Source of the DNA: Meira nashicola
Taxonomy: Eukaryota; Basidiomycota; Exobasidiomycetes; Exobasidiales; Brachybasidiaceae
DNA length: 64,000 nucleotides
Assembly (NCBI GenBank): GCA_001600355.1
Contig: BCJU01000005.1
Location: 404,099 to 468,098, forward strand
Reading direction: 5' to 3'
The notes below the pieces were generated by a model that saw only the letters and a program-made list of their open reading frames with translations, had not been told where the DNA came from and ran no database searches. Made by a program: the position numbers and the translations under genes. Below, piece after piece: positions 26,586 to 36,136 of this stretch. Each line of letters begins with the position of its first letter. Positions within the stretch are counted from its first letter, which is position 1.

Positions 26586-28905
26586 ATGATTTCGATTTTC
26601 CGTTTTGTCATACTCTGTTTGGCTTTCAACCTTTTTCGATCTGCATTTTGCGGTATAACGCCTTCAAGTGTTGCCTCTCAGCCTAAAGATCAAGGAAGTA
26701 CAGTAAACAATAAGCCAGTTATCAGCAAGGGAGATACAGTACGTATGCTAAAGAGTCACTATATATTAAAATCCGCTCTGATAAAAAAATCGTTTCTGTA
26801 ACTTTTTCAGGCTGAACCACTTCCACTACTTGGAGGACACAAGGTATGTTGGATTAAAAAGAGAAATTAAGCAATACAATTGACGATTTATTTTTCAGAC
26901 ACCACTTCATGTGCTCATAAACAGGAAGAAAAGGTATTATAAGCAAAAAGAAGAAAGGAAAAAGATGTAAGTCATGTTGAATATAAATCAAGCTATGAAG
27001 CAGATCCTGGTTTGATCTTATCATCTTTATCTCTTGTTATAAACAGTTTAGCACAGCCAGGGAATTCTACACAGGTGAGAGTTCAATTATGTTGGATTGT
27101 TGCATTACCTTTCTAACCAATATCATTAATATCTTTAGAAACAAGCGGTAATTGCGCAAATCGAGCATGAAAAAGCCGTACGAAGAGATGCAAACCATAA
27201 GCGATACCTACGATTGCAATTTTCTGTACTTACTGGTAGTGCAACTCCAGCCGAACAAAGAATGTGGGATACAAAATTAAGAACGAAAGCATATAGAGCT
27301 TCTGATCCTAAACTTGAAGAACGTTATCAAAAAGAATTACAATCGAAAAGAGATAAAACGAAGGCGAAACAAGATGAAAAGCTGAAATCAACTCAAATCC
27401 AAGAAATCAGTCAAACTACTCATTTAAGAAAAAGAGGAGAACCGAAATCGTTTGATCTTAATGTTGAATTGGAAGAATATAGTGGCGAAGAAGTTCAATC
27501 AAAGTCGCCTGTACAGCATACACAAGCAGTACCGCCTAAAATAGATAGATTGAAAGGCAATTACTATAAACCCGTCCATACGGTAAGTGTATCTCAATAG
27601 AGGTAAGTAGAGTTAATATACTAAAAAACCTCTGTTCCAGCTTACGAAAAAAGAGAGAAGTGAAATGAATGCAAAGAGAAGAGTACGATATCAGCGTCGT
27701 AAGGAGATTTGGAAAGAAGCGTAAGTCATTGAAGTTTTTATCAATATTAGCTTTTATACTAAGCCATGAAATCTTTCAATCGATCAAAGGCTTCAGGATC
27801 AATCAAAGATGGTACGTATGGAACATTTTCAGCATTTACATATGAATCGAAAACAATACTAATGAATTCTATTCTTGACGACAGACACCAGAGCTTCAGA
27901 AACAAATTGAGAATTATCAAAAGACCAATAGAGCATGTTCAAGAAAGTACGTTAAAAAACTTATGGATCTTTCTGCAAAAGGTCAAATATCTAAAAAGCA
28001 ATCAATGACTTTAGGAAAATATAATTCAACTAGAGCTTGGCGTGAACAATCACCTACGAATATGAAAGTTTATCAAGAAAAGTATAAGAAGGATTATGAA
28101 AGAAAAAAAGGCAAAGCATTAAAGAGTGAGCGAGAAAATATTAGTCAGAGTACTTCATCACTACAAAAAAGAGGAGAGCCGAAATCATTCGACTTAAATG
28201 TTCAATTAGAGGAACATGAAGGCGAGGAAGTACAATCACAGCCATCTCAAGTACCATCTGTGCAACACGTTCAAGAAGTACCTCAACTTAAACCAAATCA
28301 ATCTCGAGGGAAAAGATATATTCCTGTCAGCGAGGTAAGTTTCTAACTTATAAGGTAATTTAACAGCTTAAACTGAGAATTTCATTCTTGCAGCTATCAG
28401 AAGAGAAGAGACAGGAGATAAATGCAAAAGAAAGAGGTCGTTATAAGCAACGTAAAGAGCTATGGAAAGAAGCGTGAGTGATTAACGGAATATAGTTGAA
28501 TATGACTTTGTCTAACACTCATTGGTCCTTTATAAAAAGTCTTCTAGACCCATCTAAAATGGTATGTGATTCTGAGAAATTAAACAAATCTGAATAGTTT
28601 CACTAAAATATTATATTCCCTGGCGATAGACACCAAAAATCAAAAAACGAATGGAATCTAGTAAACGATCAAATAAAGCAGCGACATCAAAATATGTAAA
28701 AAAGCTTAAATCACTTTCTTCTCAAGGTTTAGCAACTGAAAAACAAGAAAATACAATAGGATTATATAATCGTAATAAACGTTGGCGAGAAGCTTCACCT
28801 ACAAATATGAAAAGGTATAAAGATAAAAACAAAAAGGATTATATACGTAAAAAGACGAAAAGAAACAAAAAACAAGACAATCAAGAGACAAATTCACATA
28901 AATAA
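26586..28905 (+). CDS. Multi-exon secreted protein with three exon-cassette repeats
   Basis: A signal peptide exon (MISIFRFVILCLAFNLFRS, 26586-26738) is followed by small exons (26811-26843, 26899-26966) and three repeats of one cassette. Repeats 2 and 3 each have an 80-nt exon (27641-27720, 28394-28473; R-Y-x-x-R-K-E-x-W-K-E-A), a 22-nt microexon (27790-27811, 28540-28561; L-x-D-x-S-K-M), and a large exon (27885-28334, 28630-28905). Repeat 1 has a large exon at 27139-27582. The large exons of repeats 1 and 2 contain RGEPKSFDLNVxLEE, a DLN motif. All these junctions keep frame and have GT-AG ends. The join between 26966 and 27139 in repeat 1 could not be resolved without a stop. Confidence 0.72.
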
Positions 28906-29357
28906 AACACTTATCTTGTACATATATGTATATATTTGAAACCAGTATAACTTGAGCTTTTCGTCCACTGCACCTGAAAAAGAAGCCTTTTGTTATATTC
29001 AAGGTCAGAGGTAGACTTTGTAATTTAATTTAGTGGAATAAGCAACTTTATTCCAGGGTGATAGATTTAATCCTCTCCATCTTTCTTTCTTCTGCTTATT
29101 TTGCAACCGAACGGGCCTTCATACGGTGCCGAAATGCGTCAGGGGACCAAGTGGTGTTGTGTCGTATATGCCAGCACGTTCGTTAATATCTCCTCCATAA
29201 ATTTCTGCGCCGAAAGCACCCCTATATCCGTAAAGACGGAGTTATTCAGCCGTAAGGCAAGGTATATAAAGCGTTTAATAAGGTATATAAAGCGTTTATA
29301 TTAAACCCTCGAATCATAAAATCCACCCCACTACTTTCAACTCTAAACAAAGTCATA
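28906..29357. other. Intergenic with tandem TATA repeat
   Basis: This is the promoter of the cysteine-rich gene at 29358. It is mostly AT-rich, with a GC-richer middle (29100-29240) that has no convincing reading frame. The TATA repeat at 29259-29298 is listed separately. Confidence 0.5.
29259..29298 (+). promoter_or_regulatory. Duplicated TATA element
   Basis: AAGGTATATAAAGCGTTTA occurs twice with a period of 21 bp (29259-29277 and 29280-29298). The second TATATAAA ends about 66 bp before the ATG at 29358. Confidence 0.7.
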
Positions 29358-29619
29358 ATGGTGCGCGAACATTTATTAACAGTATTATTGTTTTCATCTT
29401 TTATTCTTGGAACAACATTGGCATGCAAGTAAGTCCGGGTAATAGAAGTCTGCTATAGTCTCCTCCGACTAATTTATTCTTTCCCTCATTTTCGTTTATA
29501 GAACCAGCTGTGTAAGCTTTTGCAGTGGACCAAAGATTTCAGTAGTGGACACTTGTAGTCCAAAATGCTCAGGTTCTACACCTGTTTGTTGCAAAGATTG
29601 CAGAAGTCATATTTCATAG
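29358..29619 (+). CDS. Tiny secreted eight-cysteine protein, one intron
   Basis: Exon 1 (29358-29428) encodes a signal peptide; a 73-nt intron (29429-29501, GTAAGT...TATAG, branch site GACTAAT) follows; exon 2 (29502-29619) completes the 62-residue product. The mature chain of about 40 residues starts near LA/CKTSC and has Cys at 23, 27, 31, 42, 46, 53, 54 and 57. The pattern is C-x3-C-x3-C-x10-C-x3-C-x6-CC-x2-C. It is not a hydrophobin (those have two CC pairs). Each exon alone is too short to stand out. A secreted disulfide-rich peptide, possibly an effector or antimicrobial, is inferred. Confidence 0.82.
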
Positions 29620-29941
29620 TGATACATTGTTAAAACTTTTACTATTTGAGTAATTAAAATTTTATTACGTTCTTTAATCAAATCTATATCGTATAAAAAT
29701 AAACCGGTCTGACTGCGTGCGCTATGTTATTTTTAGTAATGAATAGTCGTCACACTAAGTATAAGGAACGATGATAGTATTAAATATACTATAAATATAT
29801 ATAAACTACTTAATAGCGAACCTCGCATAACATGCCTTGCTGGCATACATAATTATACATACGTACAGCATAATTATTCCATGCACGTAGAACCCATTCC
29901 CGAACTTAAGGATCATAATTCTGCGCTAAAGCATTAACTCC
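29620..29941. other. Intergenic, AT-rich
   Basis: AT-rich sequence between the cysteine-rich gene and the F-box pseudogene, with a palindrome-like AAATATACTATAAATATATA stretch near 29782-29803. No gene is seen. Confidence 0.5.
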
Positions 29942-30289
29942 GAATCTCGCTATTCTCCAACAATCAATCGGCTGCCTGATGAGCTTATCATCTAGATACT
30001 TTCACACTTGGATGTGCTGGATGTCGCAACAGCTCAGCAAGCATGCAAGCGATGGTGCCACTGTGCACAGAGTAACAAAACATTATGGCGTAATACGAGA
30101 TCATTTTTTGAAAATCATTTTACCGAAAAAGAAAGAAGTGAACTATTCGTTAAAAAAAGAGAGCCCTTAGAGGTAGGAGCACGCAACACAGATGGCCGTA
30201 AGAGCTTTCTCAACGGATTCCATGCATTACTGAAGCGCTGTCAACAACAAACTTTGTACATCGCATCTAGCGCCGGCGCAATCAAATAA
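29942..30289 (+). pseudogene. F-box protein fragment
   Basis: The frame reads INRLPDELII, a TAG at 29993-29995, then ILSHLDVLDVATAQQACKRW and KTLWRN, which is a complete F-box domain (L-P-D-E, I-L, L-D-V-x-D, C-K-R-W, L-W-R). It continues open to a stop at 30289. There is no ATG before it in frame; a TAA occurs at 29927. So it is the start of an F-box protein gene, with a nonsense codon inside the domain and without the rest. F-box proteins recruit substrates to SCF ubiquitin ligases; this copy is unlikely to work. Confidence 0.78.
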
Positions 30290-30369
30290 ATCAATCAATT
30301 GTCATTTTCATTATATCATTGTCCAAGTTCAATTTTAAGTGTACATGATGTCTGTCTTGATCTTTGCGA

Positions 30370-32271
30370 TCAAACTTTTCCCTTAATGATGTCAGCAGCA
30401 TATTCTGCGATTCCATAAACGGTTGACTGAATGTGTGCGCTGATATGCAAAGGAATGATGGAAGCATCAACGATACGTAGATTTGTCGTTCCATACACTT
30501 TTAATTTTGTATCGACTACTCCTCCATCATTTCTTGGTAGCATTGAAGCCGTTCCAACTGGATGATATTCCGAGGCAAAAGTTGTACGGGTGTATTCTTG
30601 TATATCAACCTGTTGTCCTGGAATTGCTTCTGATTTGACAAAATGTTGACTGTATGCTGGACTATTGCCAATCTTGCGTAAGAATTGTGTACCATACTTT
30701 GAAACATCAAGATCAAAAGGCGCATGGAAATAGTTTGGTTGAATGCATGGTGATTGTGAAGGATCTGAAGAGGTGATGCGAATCGATCCACGACTCATAA
30801 GATGTTGTTGTGCGGCCAATAGTGTCATGTATGTCTTCTTATCACCTGGTGTACCTGTTGTTGAAAAGAAACCATTGATTCCAATAACTTCCATTTGAGC
30901 AATCGAATCAAGATGTTGTGTCAAATAGTCCAGTTGTTTCATCAATGTCCGCTTAAAAGGATATGCCGTACCTGTCACAAATGTATGAGCCGATTGAATA
31001 ATACTGGCAACCTTACTTGTATCAGGAATCAATTGAGGAAGTGTCAGATAGCCAATCGCAGGTACAGCAGTGCCAAATATCGATGGCTTGCGATCTTGTC
31101 TTAACTTCTCGTGCTCAGCTGCAAAAGTTGAATTAAACCGCAGTGTATCCAATGTGATCTCCCCTTCTTTCAGCTCATAAGTGACAGTTGTGTATGTATG
31201 ATCTTGAAGATTTTCTCCAACGCCTGGTAAATTGATGATTTGTTTCACACCTGCTGCTTGTAATACTTCTTTTTTACCGATTCCGCTTAATTCAAGAAGA
31301 TTGGGAGTATTAACAGATCCTCCAGAGATGATTACTTCCTTTGATGCTCTTGCCGTATAAGCATGACCATCATTTCTAAAGGTTGCACCGTGAGCGGTAA
31401 ATACGGAAGAGTCACTTGCAGATTTCTCCAACACAATTTTGTCAACCATAGTCGAGACCAGCACTTTCAGATTTGAACGAGATTTTGTTGATTGTAGATA
31501 TGCTACTGTTGAGCTTGATCGGATCTGTAATGTTGGATCTATATCGCTTGGCTGGATGGATGCTCCCAAATTATTACCGGACAAAGGTGCATCATTTTGT
31601 TTCAAGCCGATTGATTTCAACGCTGGAATCCAATATTTGACTTGGTTTGAGATATGCTGTGGCAAGCTAATCTTCACCGGTCCACTGCTACCATATTGAC
31701 TAAGTTCTTCCTTTACAGAATAAACATTTTGTGTTTTAGTAAACATTTCAGCTTTGCGCATATATTTATCCATCGTTTGCCAATTCCATCCTTTGTTTCC
31801 TAATTCTTCCCAAGCATCATATTCCGCTTTAGAAGCACGATCCCAGACAAGAAAATTCAATACTGAACTACCACCTAAAACGTGTCCTCTAGGCCATGCA
31901 ATTGATTGATCTTGACCGCTTGAAGAAGTGGTATAATTCCAATCGTATTGAGTTTTCAAATTTGCACCAAATTTACCTGGTATTTGATTAATTGGATCAT
32001 TAAATCCTTCTGGTCCTGCTTCGATTACACCTACGATGTTTGATTGAACTTCAGATAAACGAGAAGCAACCGCTAATCCTGCTGTACCTCCACCGATGAC
32101 TAAATGCGTGAAATTGATTTGTGCAAATGCTTTAGCGTCAGTTGTAATGCATGCTGCCAGATCAGATAGCTCTGGTGAGAACGATCGACGAGCTTGATCC
32201 AAGGGAAGTGCATGAACTGAAGTCAATGAGAAGAAGTGGAGGATGAAAGGGAGAGGGAATAAGATCTTCAT
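30370..32271 (-). CDS. Secreted GMC oxidoreductase (AA3_2 type, alcohol oxidase-like)
   Basis: The 633-residue flavoenzyme has a signal peptide (to about 21, ending VHA), the FAD-binding VIGGGTAGLAVASRL (58-72), the GMC signature around PRGHVLGGSSVLNFLVW, and the second signature SGGSVNTPNLLELSGIG. Catalytic residues are His570 in EYHPVGTASM and His613 in HISAHIQSTVYGIAE. His-His, as in aryl-alcohol oxidases, rather than His-Asn, as in glucose oxidases. It probably oxidises alcohols or sugars outside the cell and yields peroxide. It appears intronless. Confidence 0.9.
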   Translation of the reverse strand: MKILFPLPFILHFFSLTSVHALPLDQARRSFSPELSDLAACITTDAKAFAQINFTHLVIGGGTAGLAVASRLSEVQSNIVGVIEAGPEGFNDPINQIPGKFGANLKTQYDWNYTTSSSGQDQSIAWPRGHVLGGSSVLNFLVWDRASKAEYDAWEELGNKGWNWQTMDKYMRKAEMFTKTQNVYSVKEELSQYGSSGPVKISLPQHISNQVKYWIPALKSIGLKQNDAPLSGNNLGASIQPSDIDPTLQIRSSSTVAYLQSTKSRSNLKVLVSTMVDKIVLEKSASDSSVFTAHGATFRNDGHAYTARASKEVIISGGSVNTPNLLELSGIGKKEVLQAAGVKQIINLPGVGENLQDHTYTTVTYELKEGEITLDTLRFNSTFAAEHEKLRQDRKPSIFGTAVPAIGYLTLPQLIPDTSKVASIIQSAHTFVTGTAYPFKRTLMKQLDYLTQHLDSIAQMEVIGINGFFSTTGTPGDKKTYMTLLAAQQHLMSRGSIRITSSDPSQSPCIQPNYFHAPFDLDVSKYGTQFLRKIGNSPAYSQHFVKSEAIPGQQVDIQEYTRTTFASEYHPVGTASMLPRNDGGVVDTKLKVYGTTNLRIVDASIIPLHISAHIQSTVYGIAEYAADIIKGKV

Positions 32272-32953
32272 TATTGGAAATGAACAAGAAAGGGGAAAGG
32301 ATGCGGGGAAGAGAAAGGGCGGTTCGTTGAGAATGGGTCCATTTTTATACTTTTCATTGAATGAAGACTTGACCAGCTAAAAAGTTGTCTAAACCCTGCA
32401 TTTATATTCAAACAGAAGCATGAGAAAAAACAAAACCTTTTTTATCCGCACGTAAAAGGAATCGTTCCTGCTTTGGCGTAATTTTCATGCTGTTCGAAAC
32501 ATGTATTCGGTCCGATTCCAAATTGCATGAATCCCGAAAGCAGAAACATGCTGAGCGAAACGGAGGCGAATAATTTTAATTTACCCGTTTTTCCGAATCT
32601 ACATTATGATCGGTTAGGGTCTGCAACAATCCAAATTGTATGATGGCTTGATGATTGTTGAATGTCATCAAGAAATGTAACGTTGAATGCGGGCGTACGT
32701 TTGCTTTATTTTCCCAGCCTTGAGCAGATTACCCTGCATGATGTTTGAACATTGCATGTTGCAGGCGTGAGAAATTTAAATACGCCGAATTAACCGTAAA
32801 TCCGAATGACGCGTTTCATTTTGGCAAATGCACAGGACACGCGCGGTGCACGATTGGTGGAGAAAAAAGTGTTGTTCTTTTTTTGAGCAGTGCATAGAAC
32901 AAAAAGGTTCATAAACCTAATCGTGTTCTTACCGTCATTTGTGTAAGCCAAAG
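32272..32953. other. Divergent promoter of GMC oxidoreductase and kinase
   Basis: Between divergent genes. Long AT-rich stretches and scattered GC patches (GCACAGGACACGCGCGGTGC near 32829) are visible. No gene is seen. Confidence 0.5.
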
Positions 32954-34387
32954 ATGAACATTGATGCAAGCCAAGATCTCGGCAAAGATGCAGAAAAAGT
33001 CAAGACCATCTATCAGCAATCTTCTATAAATCCTTCAATCGTCGGACAGCTAATTCATGCTAGAAGGGACATACACATTTCTCAAGCCAGAGGTTTGTGC
33101 TCCCGCGTATACAGAATCCCATCTGGTCTTATCCGCAATACAGAACAAGGTGAAGAGCAACTCTGTATCAAACGAGTAGATGAAGATGATCAGTATGCTC
33201 CACATGCTGTCGCACGAGAAGTTCTGGCTTATTCTCTCATCGGCAATGTCGATAGGACAAAGGGAGGTGAATTCATCATGAATCTTCTGGCAGCATTCAA
33301 AGATGAAAGTGATGATTTTTCAACTTTATACGATCTTGCAATGCCTTGGTATCCGTGCACTCTACAGGATCTGTTAGATGAGCCGCATTTTCAGATCAAT
33401 CGAAGTACAAATGGATCAGGTGCAGGACCTACCCGTGCAGATGATGAGCCACGACCGGCTTTACAAATAGCGAAAAGCGTCATCGATCCAATTGCATTCA
33501 TTCGAACTGTCACTTTTCAGCTCTTCTCAGCCCTTTCATTTTTGCACGCTAATGGAATTGCACATCGAGATGTGAAACCGACAAATATTCTTCTCAAAAC
33601 TGACGGAACAAATGATATCCAATTAATCGATTTTGGTACTTGCTTCTTATCTCACAATCGATATATTCCTGGGGATGATGGGAAAGGTGGATTAGCAAGT
33701 GAGGTTGGCACAGGTGCTTATCGTGCACCAGAATGCCTTCTTTCACCTTTAAATGGTTACGATCCTTACAAAGTTGATGTATGGCAGGCTGGTGTTACTC
33801 TGGCAGAATTCTTTCTTCCACTCCAAAGTAAGGTCAGTAAGGAGGATCATCAGAATGAATATCACTCAGACGAGGAAGACGTTGCTAAGAATTCTGATAG
33901 TCACCTTGAATGGGAGCGGGCACTTTGGTCAAAAGATCATGGACAAGGATGGACAGATCTGCACGATCGATTCGAAAATATACAAGGTCATTCAGATGAT
34001 TTCTTTAGCGTGATAGACAACCGACAACCTAAATTGCAACAGCAAGAAGGTCAATCTAGTCACACAAGACAAACACTCTTTGAGGGAAGCAGAGGAGATT
34101 TGGGATTGGCTAACTCCATCTTTGACATTTTGGGATTGCCAAACGGGGACGCACAAGGCGAGGCGGAATGGCCTGAAGCAGTACACTTTCAACCATCACT
34201 AGCCAGGCTTCCATTCAAGAGGAGACTGCCAAGAGATGGTGGTCTAAAAGGATATCTCTCTGAATTTGTATCAGAGGAGAGCGGAAAGAAGCTTAATGAT
34301 GCGTTGGACGTTTTACAAGAAAGCATACAACTTTCGGCAAATAGGAGAATAGATGCATCAAAAGCAATAGAACAACTTTTAATATAA
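32954..34387 (+). CDS. CDK-like protein kinase
   Basis: The ATG at 32954 starts a 477-residue kinase. Visible are the weak glycine loop (ARGLCSRVYR), the lysine in CIKRV, the glutamate in AVAREVLAY, the catalytic loop IAHRDVKPTNILL, LIDFGTCF, and YRAPECLL with VDVWQAGVTLAEFF. The C-lobe carries a long acidic insert (near residues 285-345), and the N-lobe has an insert rich in charged residues. The sequence is nearest to the CDK-activating-kinase-like or CDK group, but the glycine loop lacks the usual G-x-G, so exact assignment is uncertain. It converges with the DnaJ gene. Confidence 0.83.
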   Translation: MNIDASQDLGKDAEKVKTIYQQSSINPSIVGQLIHARRDIHISQARGLCSRVYRIPSGLIRNTEQGEEQLCIKRVDEDDQYAPHAVAREVLAYSLIGNVDRTKGGEFIMNLLAAFKDESDDFSTLYDLAMPWYPCTLQDLLDEPHFQINRSTNGSGAGPTRADDEPRPALQIAKSVIDPIAFIRTVTFQLFSALSFLHANGIAHRDVKPTNILLKTDGTNDIQLIDFGTCFLSHNRYIPGDDGKGGLASEVGTGAYRAPECLLSPLNGYDPYKVDVWQAGVTLAEFFLPLQSKVSKEDHQNEYHSDEEDVAKNSDSHLEWERALWSKDHGQGWTDLHDRFENIQGHSDDFFSVIDNRQPKLQQQEGQSSHTRQTLFEGSRGDLGLANSIFDILGLPNGDAQGEAEWPEAVHFQPSLARLPFKRRLPRDGGLKGYLSEFVSEESGKKLNDALDVLQESIQLSANRRIDASKAIEQLLI

Positions 34388-34468
34388 TGTAGCATACCAA
34401 GAACAATTAAAATGAAAAGAGAAGTGAATTCTATGGGGTATAGTACAGTTTTCCATGCCATGCAATCC

Positions 34469-35848
34469 TTATGCGATTATACAGCCACTTCCACCGCCTT
34501 CTTCATCGTCCGAATCTGGTTCTGGATCTTCTAGCGGAGGAAGTGAATGAGATCCAAATTCATCCAAACGTCCTTTTGTTGTGTTTACTTCTTGTACGAA
34601 ACCTAAGCCTTGACTGGATTTGGCTGCTGAATCTTCTTCTTCTTCGTCTTTGCTGTCATGTTTGCTTTGACTGATTTTGCCTTCAACTATGGTATGATTC
34701 TTGGCAGGATCTGATCTCTTTGGTGGCAATAAACCAGATAATTTGAGAGCGTCAATTTGTGAAAGCCAATCATCAGGAGGGAATTCTATATTCCATTTAA
34801 TATAAAGATCACCCGTTCGATCACCTTTATAGCCTGGAAGACCTTCACCTCGTAAAACACAAACATCACCAGGTCGAATCACTTCACCCTTTTTTGTTTC
34901 AACTCTGATTGATCTTCCATCCAAATGTGTGAATACGGTTCTATGTAATCCTAATAATGCTTCACTTAAGGTGATAGTAGCTTCCGTTAAAAGATCGTTA
35001 TTGCTCACTTGAATTGAATCATTTTTGCGTAATTTGAGAATTAAGATCATATGACCAGGTTTCTTACATCCAGGAACACAATCTGCTTGTTCACGAAAGA
35101 CAAGTTTTTGACCATCTCTCATACCAGGATGAATTTTAACGTCTAATTTTGCTTTTGCTTTAACGGTTTGTGAACCTTTACAACGTTTACATCTATCTCG
35201 TTCACGTATTTTCATTCCCGTACCTTTACAAGAAGAACAATCAACAAACATTTGACGAACATAACCGTTTCCCATACTTTGTAATTTCGTTTGAGATCCA
35301 CTTCCACTACAATCAACGCATTCATGTGCTTTTAATCCGGCTTTTGCTCCACTACCTTGACAAGTTGGACAAAAGATGTCGTGTGACACTTGAAAGTGTG
35401 TTTCTCTACCCATATAAAGATCTTCTAAAGTCACAGTATAGTTCAATGTTGTTGCTGGTGCTCGATTACGTTCTCTCCTTGCTCGTCTTCTTCCACCACC
35501 TCCTCCACCCATTCCCATTCCATCCATTCCGCCTCCCATTCCGCCCATTCCGCCAAACATAGAAGCAAAGATATCATCCATATCTGCATCCATTCCAGCG
35601 CCACCACCATTACCTGGCCTCATTCCTTCTTCTCCAACTTGATCATATGTCGATCTTGAATTTTCATCATTTAAAATTTCAAATGCATGATTGATTTTTT
35701 GAAATTCTTTATTTGCTTCTTCTTGTCTATTTGGATTTTTATCTGGATGACATTCTAATGACTTTTTATGATATGCTTTCTTTATTTGTGATTGTGTTGC
35801 TTCTGGTTCAACTCCCAAAAGATCGTATAAATTTGTATCTACTACCAT
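34469..35848 (-). CDS. Type I DnaJ/Hsp40, farnesylated (YDJ1/XDJ1-type)
   Basis: The 459-residue co-chaperone has a J-domain with HPD at 34-36, a Gly/Met-rich linker, four zinc-finger repeats (CPTCQGSG, CVDCSGSG, CSSCKGTG, CKRCKGSQ), and the peptide-binding C-terminal domain. It ends in CIIA, a CaaX box that should be farnesylated. Type I J-proteins stimulate Hsp70 ATPase and hand over clients; the CaaX end ties some to the ER or mitochondrial surface. The fourth zinc repeat lacks the final Gly (CKRCKGSQ). An acidic Ser-rich stretch precedes the C-terminus. It appears intronless. Confidence 0.9.
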   Translation of the reverse strand: MVVDTNLYDLLGVEPEATQSQIKKAYHKKSLECHPDKNPNRQEEANKEFQKINHAFEILNDENSRSTYDQVGEEGMRPGNGGGAGMDADMDDIFASMFGGMGGMGGGMDGMGMGGGGGGRRRARRERNRAPATTLNYTVTLEDLYMGRETHFQVSHDIFCPTCQGSGAKAGLKAHECVDCSGSGSQTKLQSMGNGYVRQMFVDCSSCKGTGMKIRERDRCKRCKGSQTVKAKAKLDVKIHPGMRDGQKLVFREQADCVPGCKKPGHMILILKLRKNDSIQVSNNDLLTEATITLSEALLGLHRTVFTHLDGRSIRVETKKGEVIRPGDVCVLRGEGLPGYKGDRTGDLYIKWNIEFPPDDWLSQIDALKLSGLLPPKRSDPAKNHTIVEGKISQSKHDSKDEEEEDSAAKSSQGLGFVQEVNTTKGRLDEFGSHSLPPLEDPEPDSDDEEGGGSGCIIA

Positions 35849-36136
35849 TTCCGTTCCTTCTTCCCGTTTCTGTTTGGGAGATGATTGTCATATGCAAAGG
35901 TGGAGTAAGTTTATCGCGCTCTGCGTAAAAGAATTGATTTGGTGCTCAGACTTTTTTTTTCTTAAATTCCGAGATCCGAAAATTAAAAAATATTTGCTTG
36001 GCTTTTGTCACTATTTGTATATGTAAGCGTAATAATCATTATATTTTCGTAGTGAATACTTTTCGTTAACTTTTGTACAAATGAATAAGGAGGCACTATC
36101 TAGATACTGTAGGTTGCAATGGAAGAATGCTGATAA

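Noticed and set aside
29101..29304. Open frame in the promoter of the cysteine-rich gene
   Set aside because: No start context or hydrophobic signal; it ends inside the TATA repeat.
29358..29619. Hydrophobin
   Set aside because: Eight cysteines are present, but hydrophobins have two CC pairs (C-CC-C-C-CC-C) and a mature part about twice as long.
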